This document shows positions 47,601-59,975 of a stretch of DNA of 64,000 nucleotides, piece after piece. Below the pieces are notes generated by a model that saw nothing but the letters and a program-made list of their open reading frames with translations, did no database searches and was not told the DNA's origin. How positions within the stretch are numbered: position 1 is the stretch's first letter; each line of letters starts with the position of its first letter. Source of the DNA: Chanos chanos (Eukaryota; Chordata; Actinopteri; Gonorynchiformes; Chanidae); contig NC_044500.1 in assembly GCF_902362185.1 (NCBI RefSeq), positions 42,487,058 through 42,551,057 on the forward strand, in the 5' to 3' direction. The position numbers and the translations under genes are program-made.

Positions 47601-50600
47601 TTCCAAGAATCCAAGTGTTAACTGGAAACACAAAGACGCTGCCATTTACCTGGTCACATCTCTCGCCTCCAAAGCTCAGACACAGAAGGTGGGCTCTGGT
47701 TTTAATAGTCTGTTGGGTTTGGGATTTTTCGGAAGTACAGGTAGTGCGTCTTAGTTTGCTATGTGGGTGAATGACTTCGATGGCATTTCAAAAACGTGGT
47801 TTTCTTTCTCAGCATGGAATTACACAAGCCAACGAACTGGTCAACCTAAACGATTTCTTCGTGAACCACATTTTGCCCGACCTGAAATCTCCCAACAGTA
47901 AGACACTTGTTTTTGTTGACCTCGTACATCGTACAAAAATGTTTGAACCACATCACAAGATTATTACAATTGATATTTGTGTTTTGGTTTTTTTTTCCCC
48001 CCTCTCAGTTAACGAATTCCCGGTGTTGAAAGCGGATGCCATCAAGTATGTGATGACTTTCAGAAGTCAGGTAGGACTCCTCCGTCCCCTTCAGTCTCCC
48101 TCCATTCCAATATTATCCCTGAAACGACATGCCCCCATCTACAAATGTCAGTCCGAGCTGACCTGAGGGGGGCCCAGACCGCTGGTCACTCCAGTGTCTT
48201 TGTCCTGTAGAAATAAGCTATGCAGTTAAGTCATCTTCGTTTTTCTCTCTCTCTCTTTTTCTTTTTTCCCCCTGCTCACATCTCAGCTCCCTAAGGAGCA
48301 CCTGCTCCAGGCTATCCCGCTCCTGGTGGCTCACCTGCAGGCAGAGAGCACGGTGCAGCACACCTATGCTGCCCACGCCCTGGAGAGACTCTTCACCATG
48401 AGAGGCCCCAACAACTCCACACTGTGAGTCCGATCTCCGCTCAGCCCAGCCCTGTATCAGCACACACATCTGTACTGTTCTGCTAGGTATTCCATTACTC
48501 CCAAGAGTGACTTCCAATACAGGGATGAATCGTGGAAAATATTGGTCACTACAGCTTTTATCACTACTAAATTTGGAAGTAGTTTCCTTGCTATATTGCT
48601 GCTGTTATTGTGTGTGTCTGTGTGCTGCATATATAGATACTGCTCTACTCACATGACGCATTCTTCACAGTATCACACCCACTGAGATGGCTCCCTTCGC
48701 AGAGCAGCTGCTCAGTAACCTGTTCAAGGCCCTGGCCATACCTGGTTCATCTGAGAATGAGTACATCATGAAAGGTTCCTCCTCCATTAACACTCTACCT
48801 GAATGCTTTTTCTGTGGTCATGTGGTTGTGTTTTGTTTGTCAAGATTTGGCTACACAGCGTTTTATTTAAATTTCGAAACCTGACACTTATCAGGGTGTT
48901 TTTGTTTTTGTTCTTTTTTTTTCCACATTTGATCCTGTGTTTACAATAGGAAACCTTGTATTTATGTTTGAGTTTTTTTTCCCCCCTCTCTTTGTTTCCA
49001 TAGCCATCATGCGGAGCTTCTCTCTTCTGCAGGAAGCTATTGTTCCCTACATCCCCACTCTGATTGGTCAGCTCACCCATAAACTCCTCTTGGTCAGCAA
49101 GGTAAACAGTCATCATTATCATTGCTTTATGGAGGAATCGCAATTCTCACATTTCCAAGAACCCTTTTAACAGCCCAGCTAAAACTTCATACTGGTCTTG
49201 CAGAACCCCAGCAAGCCGCACTTCAACCACTACCTGTTTGAGTCGGTGTGCCTGTCTATCAGGATTACCTGCAAGGCTAACCCGGCAACGGTCAACAGCT
49301 TTGAGGAAGCCCTCTTCCCAGTCTTCACAGAGATCCTACAAAGTGATGTCCAGGGTATGGCACAACGCCTCACGCCGAGCACTGCACGGTGATGCTGAAA
49401 AATGCTTTTTGAACTGATGTCTGCAGTGGATTAATGGTGCTGATGTAATGGGTGGATTTACGGTGTACTTCTGACTGAAGTATGTTTATAGAGGTTACAG
49501 CTGGAAATCTGAAGGCAGTAACTGCCCACATAAGTAGACGCTACCCAGTTTGTCTCTCAGAGCAGCCCTATGGAATATCATTGCCCTTTTTTTTTCTGTT
49601 TGTGTGTTATACTCCTCCCTTCTTCTGTCCTACAGAATTTGTACCCTACGTGTTTCAAGTGATGTCTCTGCTCCTGGAGATCCACACCAGCTCCGTGCCC
49701 TCCTCTTACATGGCCTTGTTCCCCCACCTTCTGCAGCCCACCCTGTGGGAACGTACCGGGAACATCCCCCCTCTGGTCCGCCTGCTGCAGGCCTACCTGG
49801 AGAAAGGAGCGCCCGCCATCGCCAGCTCCGCAGCTGACAAAATAGTGAGTGTTCCTGTGTTCGTCTGTTCCCGGCCCAGTCCGAAGCTCCCCTCGGTATT
49901 CTCACTTACGCTGCGTCTCACGTCGCCAACGCGTTTAATGGATTAATGAAGTGTTCTTGGAGTTGTGTATCTGAGCCAGGTGTGGAGTGGATAAAGGTTC
50001 CAAAGGACTGTTGTCAGTGGCAGACCACTGTTTGATAGAGTGCAGCTGTAGAATACTGTGCTTTATATATACACAAATGCTCGGTCGCGTAACAGTTTGT
50101 TGGATTGTTATATTGCAGGTGGCATTTGGTATTTGCATATGGATCTGTCCTGCTTCTCTCATCCTGGTGGTATTTTCTGTTTTGTTTTTTTTGTTGTTGT
50201 TTTTTTTTCCCCCCATTATTCAGCCTGGCCTGCTAGGAGTTTTCCAGAAGCTTATCGCCTCCAAGGCTAATGACCACCAGGGTTTCTACCTACTTAACAG
50301 CATCACAGAGCACATGCCCCCGTGAGTCCACATCTTATATTCTCCTCTGACAATACACGGGTTAAGAAATGTCACGCTGCAGGGTTCATACAGCCGTAAG
50401 AATCCTACTGTGTGCACTGTGGGTTTTCATTGGCCTAGAAAACTGTTGGGTCATATAATGAATGTCTTGTACGGGTCGTCTGCTCTGTTACTCATGGGCG
50501 AAAATCACTCTTAGTTATTTCAGCCTAGGATTCAGCTTACATGTTTCATTTCAGGGTTTAACTCTAATATTTTCTTGCTTGGAATAATTTTTTTTTTATG

Positions 50601-52559
50601 CTATAAAGTTAAAATTTCATTTATTTTAGGTCATGGAACGTGTTGGAAATTTTATGTTTCATCCATCTATCCGTCATTTTCTCTCTCGTGAAAATGTGTG
50701 CGATCATTAGATACCCATGAAGTTTCTGAAGTCTCTTTGTTATTTATTCCTACAGAGAGTCCATTACACAGTACAGGAAACAGATCTTCATCCTACTGTT
50801 CCAAAGACTGCAGAGTTCCAAGACCACAAAGTTTATCAAGAGTGAGTGAAAACCATCTGCTCCGTTTTTAAAAAAAAAAAAAAAAAAAGACTTTACAGAG
50901 AAAAATGCAGAAAGTGCACTTTTGTCAGCCCATGCACAGAAGTTAATCAGGTGTCTGTAGTTTTAAATCAGCTGTAAGGGTACAAATGAGCTGTTAAGCC
51001 CTAACTTTCACCCACTTCCTCACATGGGTTTATACTGGTCCTGACGGGTTTATTTTTTTTTTTTTCCTCTCTCTCTATCACAGGTTTCCTAGTCTTTATC
51101 AATCTCTACTGTGTCAAATACGGAGCGATCGCTTTGCAGGAGATATTTGATGACATCCAGCCAAAGTAAGTCTTTGTATATTGAAATTTATTTTTGCATA
51201 GACATCCAGCCTCTCACCACACAGTCCTGAGTTTATTATAGAATGTGCTTTTTTTTTTTTTTTTAAACTCGTCTGGAGATGTGCAAAAGGTGTCTTTTGA
51301 AAATTGCAAATTTCACTGAGGGTCTTTCTACATACATGTAACCCAGCACATGTTCTAAAATAAATGATTTATAATTATATTTTTTTTTACATTCATTTTA
51401 AGTGCCAAGTTAACAGAGTTATAGTGTTTGAGTAAAACACTCTCTGTAGTCACTACATCCACTAAAGCTTTTGGAGAATAACAAACTGTGGAGCTTGGTC
51501 TAGCCTTAATCCCAGCCCTTTACAGATCTCCTTTATGAGATTATATAATTTCTGGCATGCATGAGGTAAACAAATTCCTTCCGGCTAAGTGTGCTAAAGG
51601 CCTGTTTTTCCTCCCTGCTCAGGATGTTTGGGATGGTTCTGGAGAAGATTGTCATTCCAGAAGTGCAGAAAGTGTCCGGTCAAGTTGAGAAGAAGATCTG
51701 TGCCGTTGGAATTACCAAGGTCCTCACGGAATGCCCTGCTATGATGGACACAGAATACACCAAGCTTTGGTAATCCACTTTATTACAGTAATGTTTTAAT
51801 GGATTTGCTTCTCAGAAATGAGTTCCCCTACGCAGCGCTCCTCACTTATTGGGCTTTTCTGTGTCGTTCTGGATGGTTCTACAGGACGCCTCTGCTGCAG
51901 GCCCTGATTGGTCTGTTTGAGTTACCCGAGGACGACAGCATCCCTGACGACGAGCATTTCATAGACATAGAAGACACGCCCGGCTATCAGACCGCTTTCT
52001 CACAGCTAGCTTTTGCCGGGAAGAAGGAGCACGATCCCATCGGAGAGACAGTTAGCAATCCTAAAATCCATTTAGCCCAGTCTCTTCACAAGCTGTCCAC
52101 TGCCTGCCCTGGACGAGTGAGTATTCACTAGATCCCCTAGGTGTTAATCTTAAGGTGTATCCCTCTTAATCTGGCCCCGTTACATGTTTGGGCTATGGAT
52201 ATAATGAATAAGTGTATATAAGAATGTATGGCTTCAGTGACCAAGCATGATATAATCAGTCTTTTTAGCAGTAACTGGGTTCCTAAAAGAATGAAGACTG
52301 GTATGGCACAGGGAGCCTCTTATTCTCCAACAGTGACAAGAAATGTGTGCTGCAGAAGACCTTTTACATCTCAGCATGACATGGAAAAAAAGCGAGGAGC
52401 TTTATTTTGGGAATGAGAACTAGTGTTTCAGTCAGAGGCGCTTGTTTACACTCTGATTTTTTTCGGCAGGTTCCCTCTATGTTAAGCACCAACCTGAACG
52501 CTGAGGCTCTCCAGTTCCTGCAGGGTTACCTTCAGGCAGCAACAGTGCAACTAGTCTAA
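44669..52559 (+). CDS. cse1l: Exportin-2 (CSE1L/CAS), importin-alpha re-exporter
   Basis: Twenty-four coding exons from 44669-44753 to 52470-52559, all with consistent phases and no frame breaks, encode 971 residues, exactly the length of human CSE1L. The N-terminus MELNDANLQTLTEFLRKTL and the segment ending VTFKNYIKRNWR form the importin-beta N-terminal (Ran-binding) domain. The remainder is HEAT-repeat helices, including VPNMEFRSADEEAFEDN and DTRRRAACDLVRGLCKFFEG, ending TVQLV. Exportin-2 binds importin-alpha with RanGTP in the nucleus and returns it to the cytoplasm; it is essential and broadly expressed. The gene is tail-to-tail with the rdh10-like gene, with polyadenylation signals about 340 bases apart. 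Confidence 0.97.
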
Positions 52560-53293
52560 AGGGAAACGCTCTCTGTTCTACATCAGCGGAGTCTCTACGC
52601 GCTCCGGAGAACAGACTTTGTCACTGTCGAGATTGGGACTGACTCTCGTAGACCGGAACCGACGGACGTCCAATCGACTCGACTTCAACCACGACATGAC
52701 GGGAGACCTGAAAGTTCGCATCAGTTCAAGGGATTTTTTTTTTTTAAGGGGTGGTTTTAAATGGATTGACAAAAAAGAAAAAAGAACTGGACCAAGCAGT
52801 GAACAGCAGTTACACGAGTGGCTTGCTCCGTGTGGCATTGGCAAGTTGAATTTGGACAAGCATCAGCCCCGAGCTTTGTGATTCACGCTTTACTCCACTC
52901 CGCTCCATGTAGCTGCTGAGTAGTCCGTTACTCCTCTGTCTGGGAAACATTCTCAGCATTCTCTGCTCTTGACAGTGTTTTTGAACTAAGACGACAGGAT
53001 GACCACAATAGAAACAAAGCGACAGAACATTGAATTTAGTCTGACTACGATGAGACGTGTTAAATCATTGGGAAACATTTTTCTACTTTTTTTTTTTTTT
53101 TGGTTTGTTTTTTTTCCCCCCTCTGTAGTTTTGATTTTGTTTTTACTGTATAAATAATGAGGACTGTAGTTGAGGCGCTTATTAAAAAAAAAAAAAGAAG
53201 TTTTGTTGGTTTTTGTTTTTTTTTTCTTTGTTGCATGTATCTTACAGTGTTTTGTCTGTCTAGTCTTAAGTTTTGCTGCTTTGTTGACTTGTT

Positions 53294-53299
53294 AATAAA
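53294..53299 (+). terminator. cse1l: cse1l polyadenylation signal AATAAA
   Basis: Canonical hexamer about 735 bases after the stop codon, in a 3' UTR with several poly-T runs. Confidence 0.75.
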
Positions 53300-53638
53300 G
53301 AGAAGCACTTCTGTAAGACTCACGTTTTTCCTTTAACAGATTAACAGCACTGAGCGGTTAAACACACATAATCTTAAACATGTTGGCAACCTGCAGACCA
53401 CAGGCACACCATTGTGTTGGACTTAAACCTACAAAGTCCCTCAGGACACAGCTACACTGTGGTCCTTAGTTTAATCGGTAGTACAAGAGTTACTCATACT
53501 CTTCCAAATAGGAATTTGTGCTGAATGATGGTTATTACTGCTTCAGTAGGAATAATTTATAGGAGACTATCAGCTGTACATGCTGTAGGATAGTGCAGTC
53601 ATTTATCAAACTACTTCATTTCCATGAATAAAGACAGT

Positions 53639-53644
53639 TTTATT
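53639..53644 (-). terminator. rdh10-like gene polyadenylation signal (minus strand)
   Basis: TTTATT on the plus strand, about 330 bases beyond the stop codon on the minus strand. Confidence 0.55.
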
Positions 53645-53972
53645 ATATATACAGATAAGTTATGCCCAGTACATAGAGAAAAATCATAGATCAAATGCCT
53701 TAAATAGGTGTGTTAAGCTAACTATGATTCATCTTCCTTGAAGTAGTGTAGTTGGTCCCCATTAAAATCCATTAAGATAAACAGGACAAATCCATTCAAA
53801 TCCCAATGAAGAACACAAAAGAACAAAAACACAAAACAGACAAATTTAACCTTTGCTCTGTCATGGCACAGAAAAGAACAGAACAGCGACCGCTTTTCTT
53901 CAGGTAATCTGTAGCCCGTGAGGTAAATGCTCTTCATCGTTTAAGGGAACTGGATGGGGCTCAGCGGGCGGC

Positions 53973-54459
53973 CTAACAGGGTTTCACGTGACCGTTGGTA
54001 TTCTGTTCCTTGGTTTTGATGAAGGAGTACATGCACTTATCCCCTCCCATGAAACGATAGGTCGCCACGTTGGCATCCCACGGGAGCAGCCTGCAGATAA
54101 TAAAAGACCTTCATTCAGTTAATCTTCGCTCTTCTTTTATAAATTAAACAAACATGGGTCATTTCCAACACGACCGGTCACTGTTTTTCCATATAGGCTA
54201 GTGTACGTGCAATAGAAGGGGTGTACTCACGCTCGGGAAAGGAAGGCTATGTACATGACGCGGGGAATGCAGACCATTGGCTGATCTGAGAGGATAGCGT
54301 TCATGGACTGCTGAACACAGTACAAAGGATCCAGAGGTGGAATCAAACCCTGTAGCTCCTCTCTAAAAATAGACACAGTGAAGAGAGGATAAAGATGGTT
54401 GGGTTTAATTCGGAGCTTATGAAATTCCCCCGCAATTTGTTTTTAATTAATCTACGTTT

Positions 54460-54490
<31 letters not shown>

Positions 54491-56685
54491 GTGTAAAAAA
54501 ACAAAAAAAAAATTTGAGAGGAAAATATGTGTTCCATTGCATTCTCTTTGCTACTTCTTTCAGTTTCACTGTGGTTCCAGAACCAGATCTTCCCACAAAA
54601 AAAAAAAAAAAAAAAAGTGTAGAAAAAGGAAATCCAAGTGTATTTTTTTATTTCTTTATTTTTTGGACATGACTTTCCTTTTTTCCTCATCCGTAATCAC
54701 TTGAATGATTAGGGATTTAACATGGCAGACCTTTTCTTTTTTTCTTTGGAGAGTCGGACACTAGCTGTAAGGATTTCTTTTCGAGATAATAGAGATTTGT
54801 CTTACCTGATCTTACATCCAGCAAACATGCCTGTGTTAACGATGTAAGGGCAAATCAAAGTGGTTTTTATACCATCCAAACCCTCCTCAGCCAACAAGCT
54901 ATGGGTCAGAGACTCATGGAAACCAACAGCTCCAAATTTACTGGCACAGTAGTCCTATGTATAAACAACAGAAATGACACGCACCAGATCAATAAATTTC
55001 CCACCAAAAAAAAAAGCAGACTATAAACCAAGACATCACAGCTGTGATCGAAGCTCAGGTCCTTTAACTTGATTTCTTTCCAGTTTTGAATGTATAAACA
55101 GACAACTGTGGATAAACTGAAAAACCGGATCCAATATGATGCAAAAACAGTTCTAAATTGCTTTGGTGCAATTTCTTAACGTTTTTTTTATTATTATTAA
55201 TTTCCATGGAGAGGCTGTTTGAGTTGTCACTCACCTCCACACAAGCAGTGCTAAAAAGACCCAAAGTGCTAGCAACTGTAACAATGTGCCCATGATTTCT
55301 TGCTTTCATGTGGGGCAGAAATGCTTTTGTCATCTGTCAGAAAAGGAGGAATGGAAAAAAATTAGTATTGGTCACGTGATAAGACAGCTGCTTCTCGTTG
55401 GATGTCTTTTAGTCATGTTTTAAAGTTCATATGGATATTCTGAATGTATGTTTCACAGCGAGGAGAGAGCGTGTGATAGAGGATAATTGTCAAGTTGTTG
55501 ATATTGGTCTGATACTTCTAATCCAATCTTTGAGCATGGGACTGTGTGTTTTAACTAAGAGGATCACACAGTGAATTGCATTCCTACATGACTGGTTTGT
55601 TCCCAACGAGAATGTGTACGGTTTTGTCCGCCAATCTCTTTCTTTTCTCCTACATTCAAGCATGAGTTTAAGCATGACTAATTTTGCTAAAACAAATAGT
55701 AAAGTGTTTGATGTACAGATCATTACCTAAATATCAACATCTGCATTTGTGGTGCTTAAATCTCTTTGCTGTGCCCAATGAAACCTTTTTTTGACTAAAA
55801 TGAGCTCCTTAAAGCTTTGGTCCAGAGCTTTTGGTCAGGTGTTTGGTTTTGTTTTTAAGTTGAGACTGGAAACTATTTCAATCATGCATACTAAAATGAC
55901 AGACCTTTCGTTTTAAGTTTCTGTAGATCTTCCATGTTAAACAAACAAGAGCTTTCCTTTCTTTTTCACCATTTGGGAAAGGGGATTTGCTTACTTTTTG
56001 CCTTCCTCTTAGATGTCACAAGAACAGTTAAAGGCACGTTACATTAAACTGGTCTCTTGGCTACTGAACTGTGGGAAACTACACAAAGCTTGATACAGTT
56101 GTGTAACTGCATCCTTAGGTCATGTAGGAGTGCATCATTAAAATGATATGGGAGACGTTACACTTTTTAAGTCTCATCGGTGTGTTTACATTTAGTCAGA
56201 CATTTATAAACATTTGTACAGTAACATGGTCTTACCCAGAATAGAGCGTGGCAGTTGACCAGCAACGTTCTTTCCAGTAGTTCATCGGGGCATTCGAGCA
56301 TCCGACGCCCGGCCACTACCCCCGCGTTATTTACCAACATGGTGACATCACCCACTTCTTTTCGCACCAGCTCGGCCGTCTGATAAATGTTGTCACGTCG
56401 GGAGAGGTCAACGGTGTATGTGTGCGCCTTGACCCCCTTCTCTCGCACAAGTTTGGCGGTGAGTTCATTAGCTTCAGTGTTGCAGTCCCATAAAACAAGT
56501 TCAGCACCCTCTTTAGCGAATTCCAAAGCGAACAGCCTCCCTAGTCCACCCCCGGCGCCTGTGATCAAACACAGCTCGCCGTCGACTGACTTAAGACGTG
56601 GCCGCAACAAAGTACGAATAATTGCGCTGATGATGGAATACGTTAAATCTATTAACATTAAGATAAGATCTATGATGATAATCAT
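53973..56685 (-). CDS. Rdh10-like short-chain dehydrogenase (SDR16C family)
   Basis: Five minus-strand exons (56236-56685, 55235-55333, 54806-54954, 54231-54362, 53973-54090) join to 315 residues. Residues 1-27 are a hydrophobic membrane anchor. Classical SDR motifs follow: cofactor loop [15 protein letters not shown], the Ser region [10 protein letters not shown], and active-site DYCASKFG with Tyr and Lys. The C-terminal half ([27 protein letters not shown]) closely follows RDH10, the microsomal enzyme that oxidises retinol to retinal. Human RDH10 has 341 residues; this protein lacks a block of about 30 residues after the cofactor-specificity region ([20 protein letters not shown]). It may therefore be a third rdh10-type paralogue rather than rdh10a or rdh10b. 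Catalysis looks intact; the substrate is inferred. Confidence 0.88.
54461..54494. repeat. (GT)n microsatellite in an rdh10-like intron
   Basis: About 17 GT units, one GC variant, followed by A-rich sequence. Confidence 0.93.
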
Positions 56686-58214
56686 TTTGTTCTGTTCTGA
56701 GTCTGATAGCTATATCTAACGTGAGTTAATGTGGGTAGAGAGGAAACAACTCTAAGTGATGCTCTGCCTTTATCTAGTTGCGGCTGCTGGTTTAATGAAT
56801 TTCATTTTATATAACCACTGTCTGGGATTAGTGACTATATGCAGCTACCAATGGAATGCCTTGTGCCAGATTACGATAGGCCTGACTGCCCCGTGCTTTT
56901 TACGCAAACGGTCATTTCATTCAAAACAAAGTCACTAGTTCTCATGGTGCGATTTCGGAGACGTCACTAAATCAGCACCATAAAGCTTCTGTAAGGCAAA
57001 TTCCTATCTTTGTAAACATTTTTTTCGTTTCCTCGTTTATCACTGCTGCAGAAGGTGAAAATGCAGTAGGTCTGTGGTAGACGGCATGCAGACCTAAATA
57101 AATATTATATAATATGACGGTTCCACGCCTGTCTTTTGTTTGTCAGAGAAAATAAATAGCATGTATACACCCTCTACGACCCCTGAATATATACAGTATG
57201 CTATCCAAACTAGGCTTTTGCACTAAATCCCATAGATTTAACACATTCCACTCAAAGAGCTCGTGCTCAAAAAGAATGTAAGCCAATGGCTGAAGCATTT
57301 GACACTACCTGAACTTGAACTACGTGTAGCCCATTACATAATAATATTTAAAGAAAATATGAATTTCTGAGGAAATTGCAGATAAAAACTTGATCAATTG
57401 TGGCACGTTATCAATTGAATTTGTCTGAAAGGACTTACATTAACCAAGAGCAGTATAGCTATATACATGAAGACACTTAGTTTCACAAATAAAATTTAAT
57501 TGGTTAATTTCTCTTCATTTTTGAAGGGAAGGAACCTTTTCTCCACAAGGTTACTACGTAGATGGACACCGGAGAAGACAAAACACAGAGAAGGGAGCAT
57601 TTTCCTAGCTCCTTACGGTGAAGAAAACTGATTCGGTCCCCTGGGCAGACTGGATTTATAGCTCCATGACTCAGTACAATATGTTTGGTCACTGAAGGGA
57701 TACTAATACTCTTGCCATTTGATAGCATTTCCTTGCTCCAAGTGCAAAATGCACATGGTGTTCAGAATTCCACTGCAGCTCACTTCCAGTCAGGGGGTCC
57801 ATTCAAGAAGCTCTTATGACATGTCAGTGGTAGAGCTGTCTAACAGAGTAGTCTAGCAAGGATAGTGACCACTTTCTATACATTCGTTAAAAAGCAAAGC
57901 ACATTACCCCATGGATGCTCACGAAACACACGACCAAAACTAAAAAGGCCACCTGACCAAGAGGCCTAGAAATAAAAGATGAAAATGTGGCCATGGGATT
58001 TGATTTAACAGTGTCACCAGTGCTTCATGATCAGAATTAGCATTTAAGACAAGAAAAATTGCTTAAACTAAAATACTAAACGAAGGCTGCCCAAGTAACT
58101 GCTATAGTACAGTCATACATCACTGCTCAAAAGGTTCTGGGCTATGCCCAAAGCCATTTGACTTCAAAAGTTCAGTCCAACTTGTATGAAAATTAACACA
58201 AGACAATTCACACA
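56686..58214. other. Spacer between the rdh10-like gene and the zfas1-like host
   Basis: Holds the promoter side of the rdh10-like gene and the downstream flank of the snoRNA host. A/T-rich; no protein-coding exon, RNA gene or repeat family was recognised. The open frame at 57504-57728 (-) has no support. Confidence 0.6.
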
Positions 58215-58235
58215 GGTATGTTGTGACAATTTCAG

Positions 58236-58241
58236 TTTATT
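58236..58241 (-). terminator. zfas1: Polyadenylation signal of the snoRNA host (minus strand)
   Basis: TTTATT on the plus strand, about 210 bases into the last host exon. Confidence 0.65.
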
Positions 58242-58520
58242 AAAACCAACTGCTTCATGCAGTTTACACCAACACAAAACCAGTTTGTAACTCAGCACAG
58301 CCGTCATGTCCCCTTCAAACAGATGGGGCCCTGAACATCGTGCCAGTGTGTTAACTGAGAGGAGGGCACTGTAGCTCTTCTGGAGAGAGCCTTTAGCTGA
58401 ACGGGGTTCACAGAAGCTCCAAATTCAGCCAGAACATCCCCATTGCAGAGCCTGAAAGACAAATCTAAAGTTAAGACCAAGCTTGAGGGAGATCAAATAA
58501 ATAGTCTTTTTTTTGTAGAC

Positions 58521-58610
58521 TGGAGAGTCAGACACAAATGGCTTTAAGATTCAAAGGCAAATCAACATAGTCGGTCTGCCGGGGAAAAAAATGGTCATCA
58601 CTTCTCACCA
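58521..58610 (-). ncRNA. Box C/D snoRNA, third host intron (SNORD12-like)
   Basis: Minus strand: stem TGGTGAG, C box GTGATGA, conserved TTTTTTTCCCCGGCAGACCGA, C'-like TGTTGA, then AAGCCA and D box CTGA, with closing stem CTCTCCA (six of seven pairs). Same layout as the two copies at 58808 and 59147. The family name rests on host and synteny. Confidence 0.78.
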
Positions 58611-58807
58611 TGTCATATCTGATCCTTCATAAAATTAAAACAGATTAAAGCAAAGCATACCTTGTTACTGCCTCCACAGTTCGGGCATCGGGATTCACCT
58701 ACATTGTCCTTAGTTCAACCCAGCATACTTCCCTAACGGAGACAAAAGACCAGTGTCAGTGCATGTTAAAAAAAATCACTCAACTAAATGTATAAATTAG
58801 AAAGACG

Positions 58808-58892
58808 GGTGCATCAGACTATTTGGCTTTAAAATATAGGGGGTCAACAAGGTCGATCTGCTGGGGAAAAAAGATCAGTCATCATTTACACC
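58808..58892 (-). ncRNA. Box C/D snoRNA, second host intron (SNORD12-like)
   Basis: Minus strand: stem GGTGTA, C box ATGATGA, TTTTTTCCCCAGCAGATCGA, C'-like TGTTGA, AAGCCAAA, D box CTGA, closing stem TGCACC (six pairs, one G-U). Confidence 0.8.
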
Positions 58893-59146
58893 ACTGGTAA
58901 AGTCATTTACAATGAGGTCATAAGGAGTACATTCCCTCATGGTTATGCACAAATGAATACTATATGTCCATACCTGTACTTATTTGTTGAACCCCTCACT
59001 CTGTCATAGCCATTAAGGTAGCTATGATCACCCACGTGGCTTCAGAAACATCTTCCAACGCTGAAAGAGGGGATTCACCATAGCAAGTTAAGAGGGCTTG
59101 TTAAGCAACATAAATATACAGCAGGACAAGAACATAAGAATAGCAA

Positions 59147-59235
59147 CTGGGGACTCAGACAGTTTGGCTTATTTAAAACAGCAGTCAACACTATCGCTCT
59201 GCTGGGGAAAAAAGTTCAGTCATCATAGTCACCAG
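59147..59235 (-). ncRNA. Box C/D snoRNA, first host intron (SNORD12-like)
   Basis: Minus strand: stem CTGGTGAC, C box ATGATGA, TTTTTTCCCCAGCAGAGCGA, C'-like TGTTGA, AAGCCAAA, D box CTGA, closing stem GTCCCCAG (seven of eight pairs). It lies about 90 bases upstream of the acceptor at 59060, a usual distance for intronic C/D snoRNAs. Confidence 0.82.
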
Positions 59236-59975
59236 TGCAGCTGGGGATAACAGAACATTGAGATATACTACGTTACACTGAACAATACTGTAAATGCTAC
59301 AAGCTACAGCGCCCTTCATTGACTCGAAATCAAATGAAACTCTTAATTAAGTCGACATCTTTCACACAATGCAACCTGAAAGACAATTTAGCTCACCGGG
59401 TAGACTTTCGGGCTTTCCGGAACTTTCCACGTGGCCATTGTACCAATACGTGCACTGCGAAAAGGACACCAATTATTATTCAAAGCCACCACATGGGACA
59501 TCTAAAAGGCAAATTAACTGGCCTCGGCGTTCGCCATCACACGCTACATTCAGAATCTGGCCAGGAGACAAATGTATGGCCCTTGCTTCAGTTAAAACCG
59601 ATGAGAACCCGATTACAACACTTGCAAAAACGGGACCAATTACGCACCTAAGTCATTTGATCTCAATAGCAATACAAAGAGCCGAATTATCTACATATTA
59701 AGTGGATCAAAGCTTGGAAAATTAAGCCGGAGTGTTACCGCGTACAGGGGCAACGTGGTCAGTCAACTTGTTAAAACATTGTTGAGAGCACGCGATACTA
59801 GACCATACAATAAAGAATGTACTAAAACATATTAATAGGGGAAACCTATTTGCTAAAACAATAACACATTTTGACCTTCAACAGTTCTAACTTATCTGTC
59901 AGAAAGTAACACTTTGACTTACCTAGCTTCCAATGCCCTGTTCCACCAAGCAAAGAAGATCAGTGAGAGGAAAAG

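Larger units (their letters stand above)
58215..59975 (-). ncRNA. zfas1: snoRNA host transcript, zfas1-like, non-coding
   Basis: Minus-strand gene with four small exons, roughly 59923-59975, 58974-59060, 58661-58732 and 58215-58451, joined by GT/AG introns. Exon 1 begins in a pyrimidine stretch (TTTTCCTCTC) like the 5'TOP starts of snoRNA hosts, with an ATTTAAAA element just upstream. The last exon ends near AATAAA (minus strand, 58236-58241). No shared open frame runs through the exons. Each of the three introns carries one C/D snoRNA of a single family. Human ZFAS1 hosts SNORD12, 12B and 12C, one per intron, and lies near CSE1L on 20q13, so orthology is the best reading. Exon 1's start and the last exon's end are approximate. 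Confidence 0.75.

Noticed and set aside
59319-59701. Two overlapping open frames of 110 codons in the snoRNA host region, plus strand
   Set aside because: They lie antisense within host intron 1, have no recognisable domains and overlap each other in different frames, as expected by chance.
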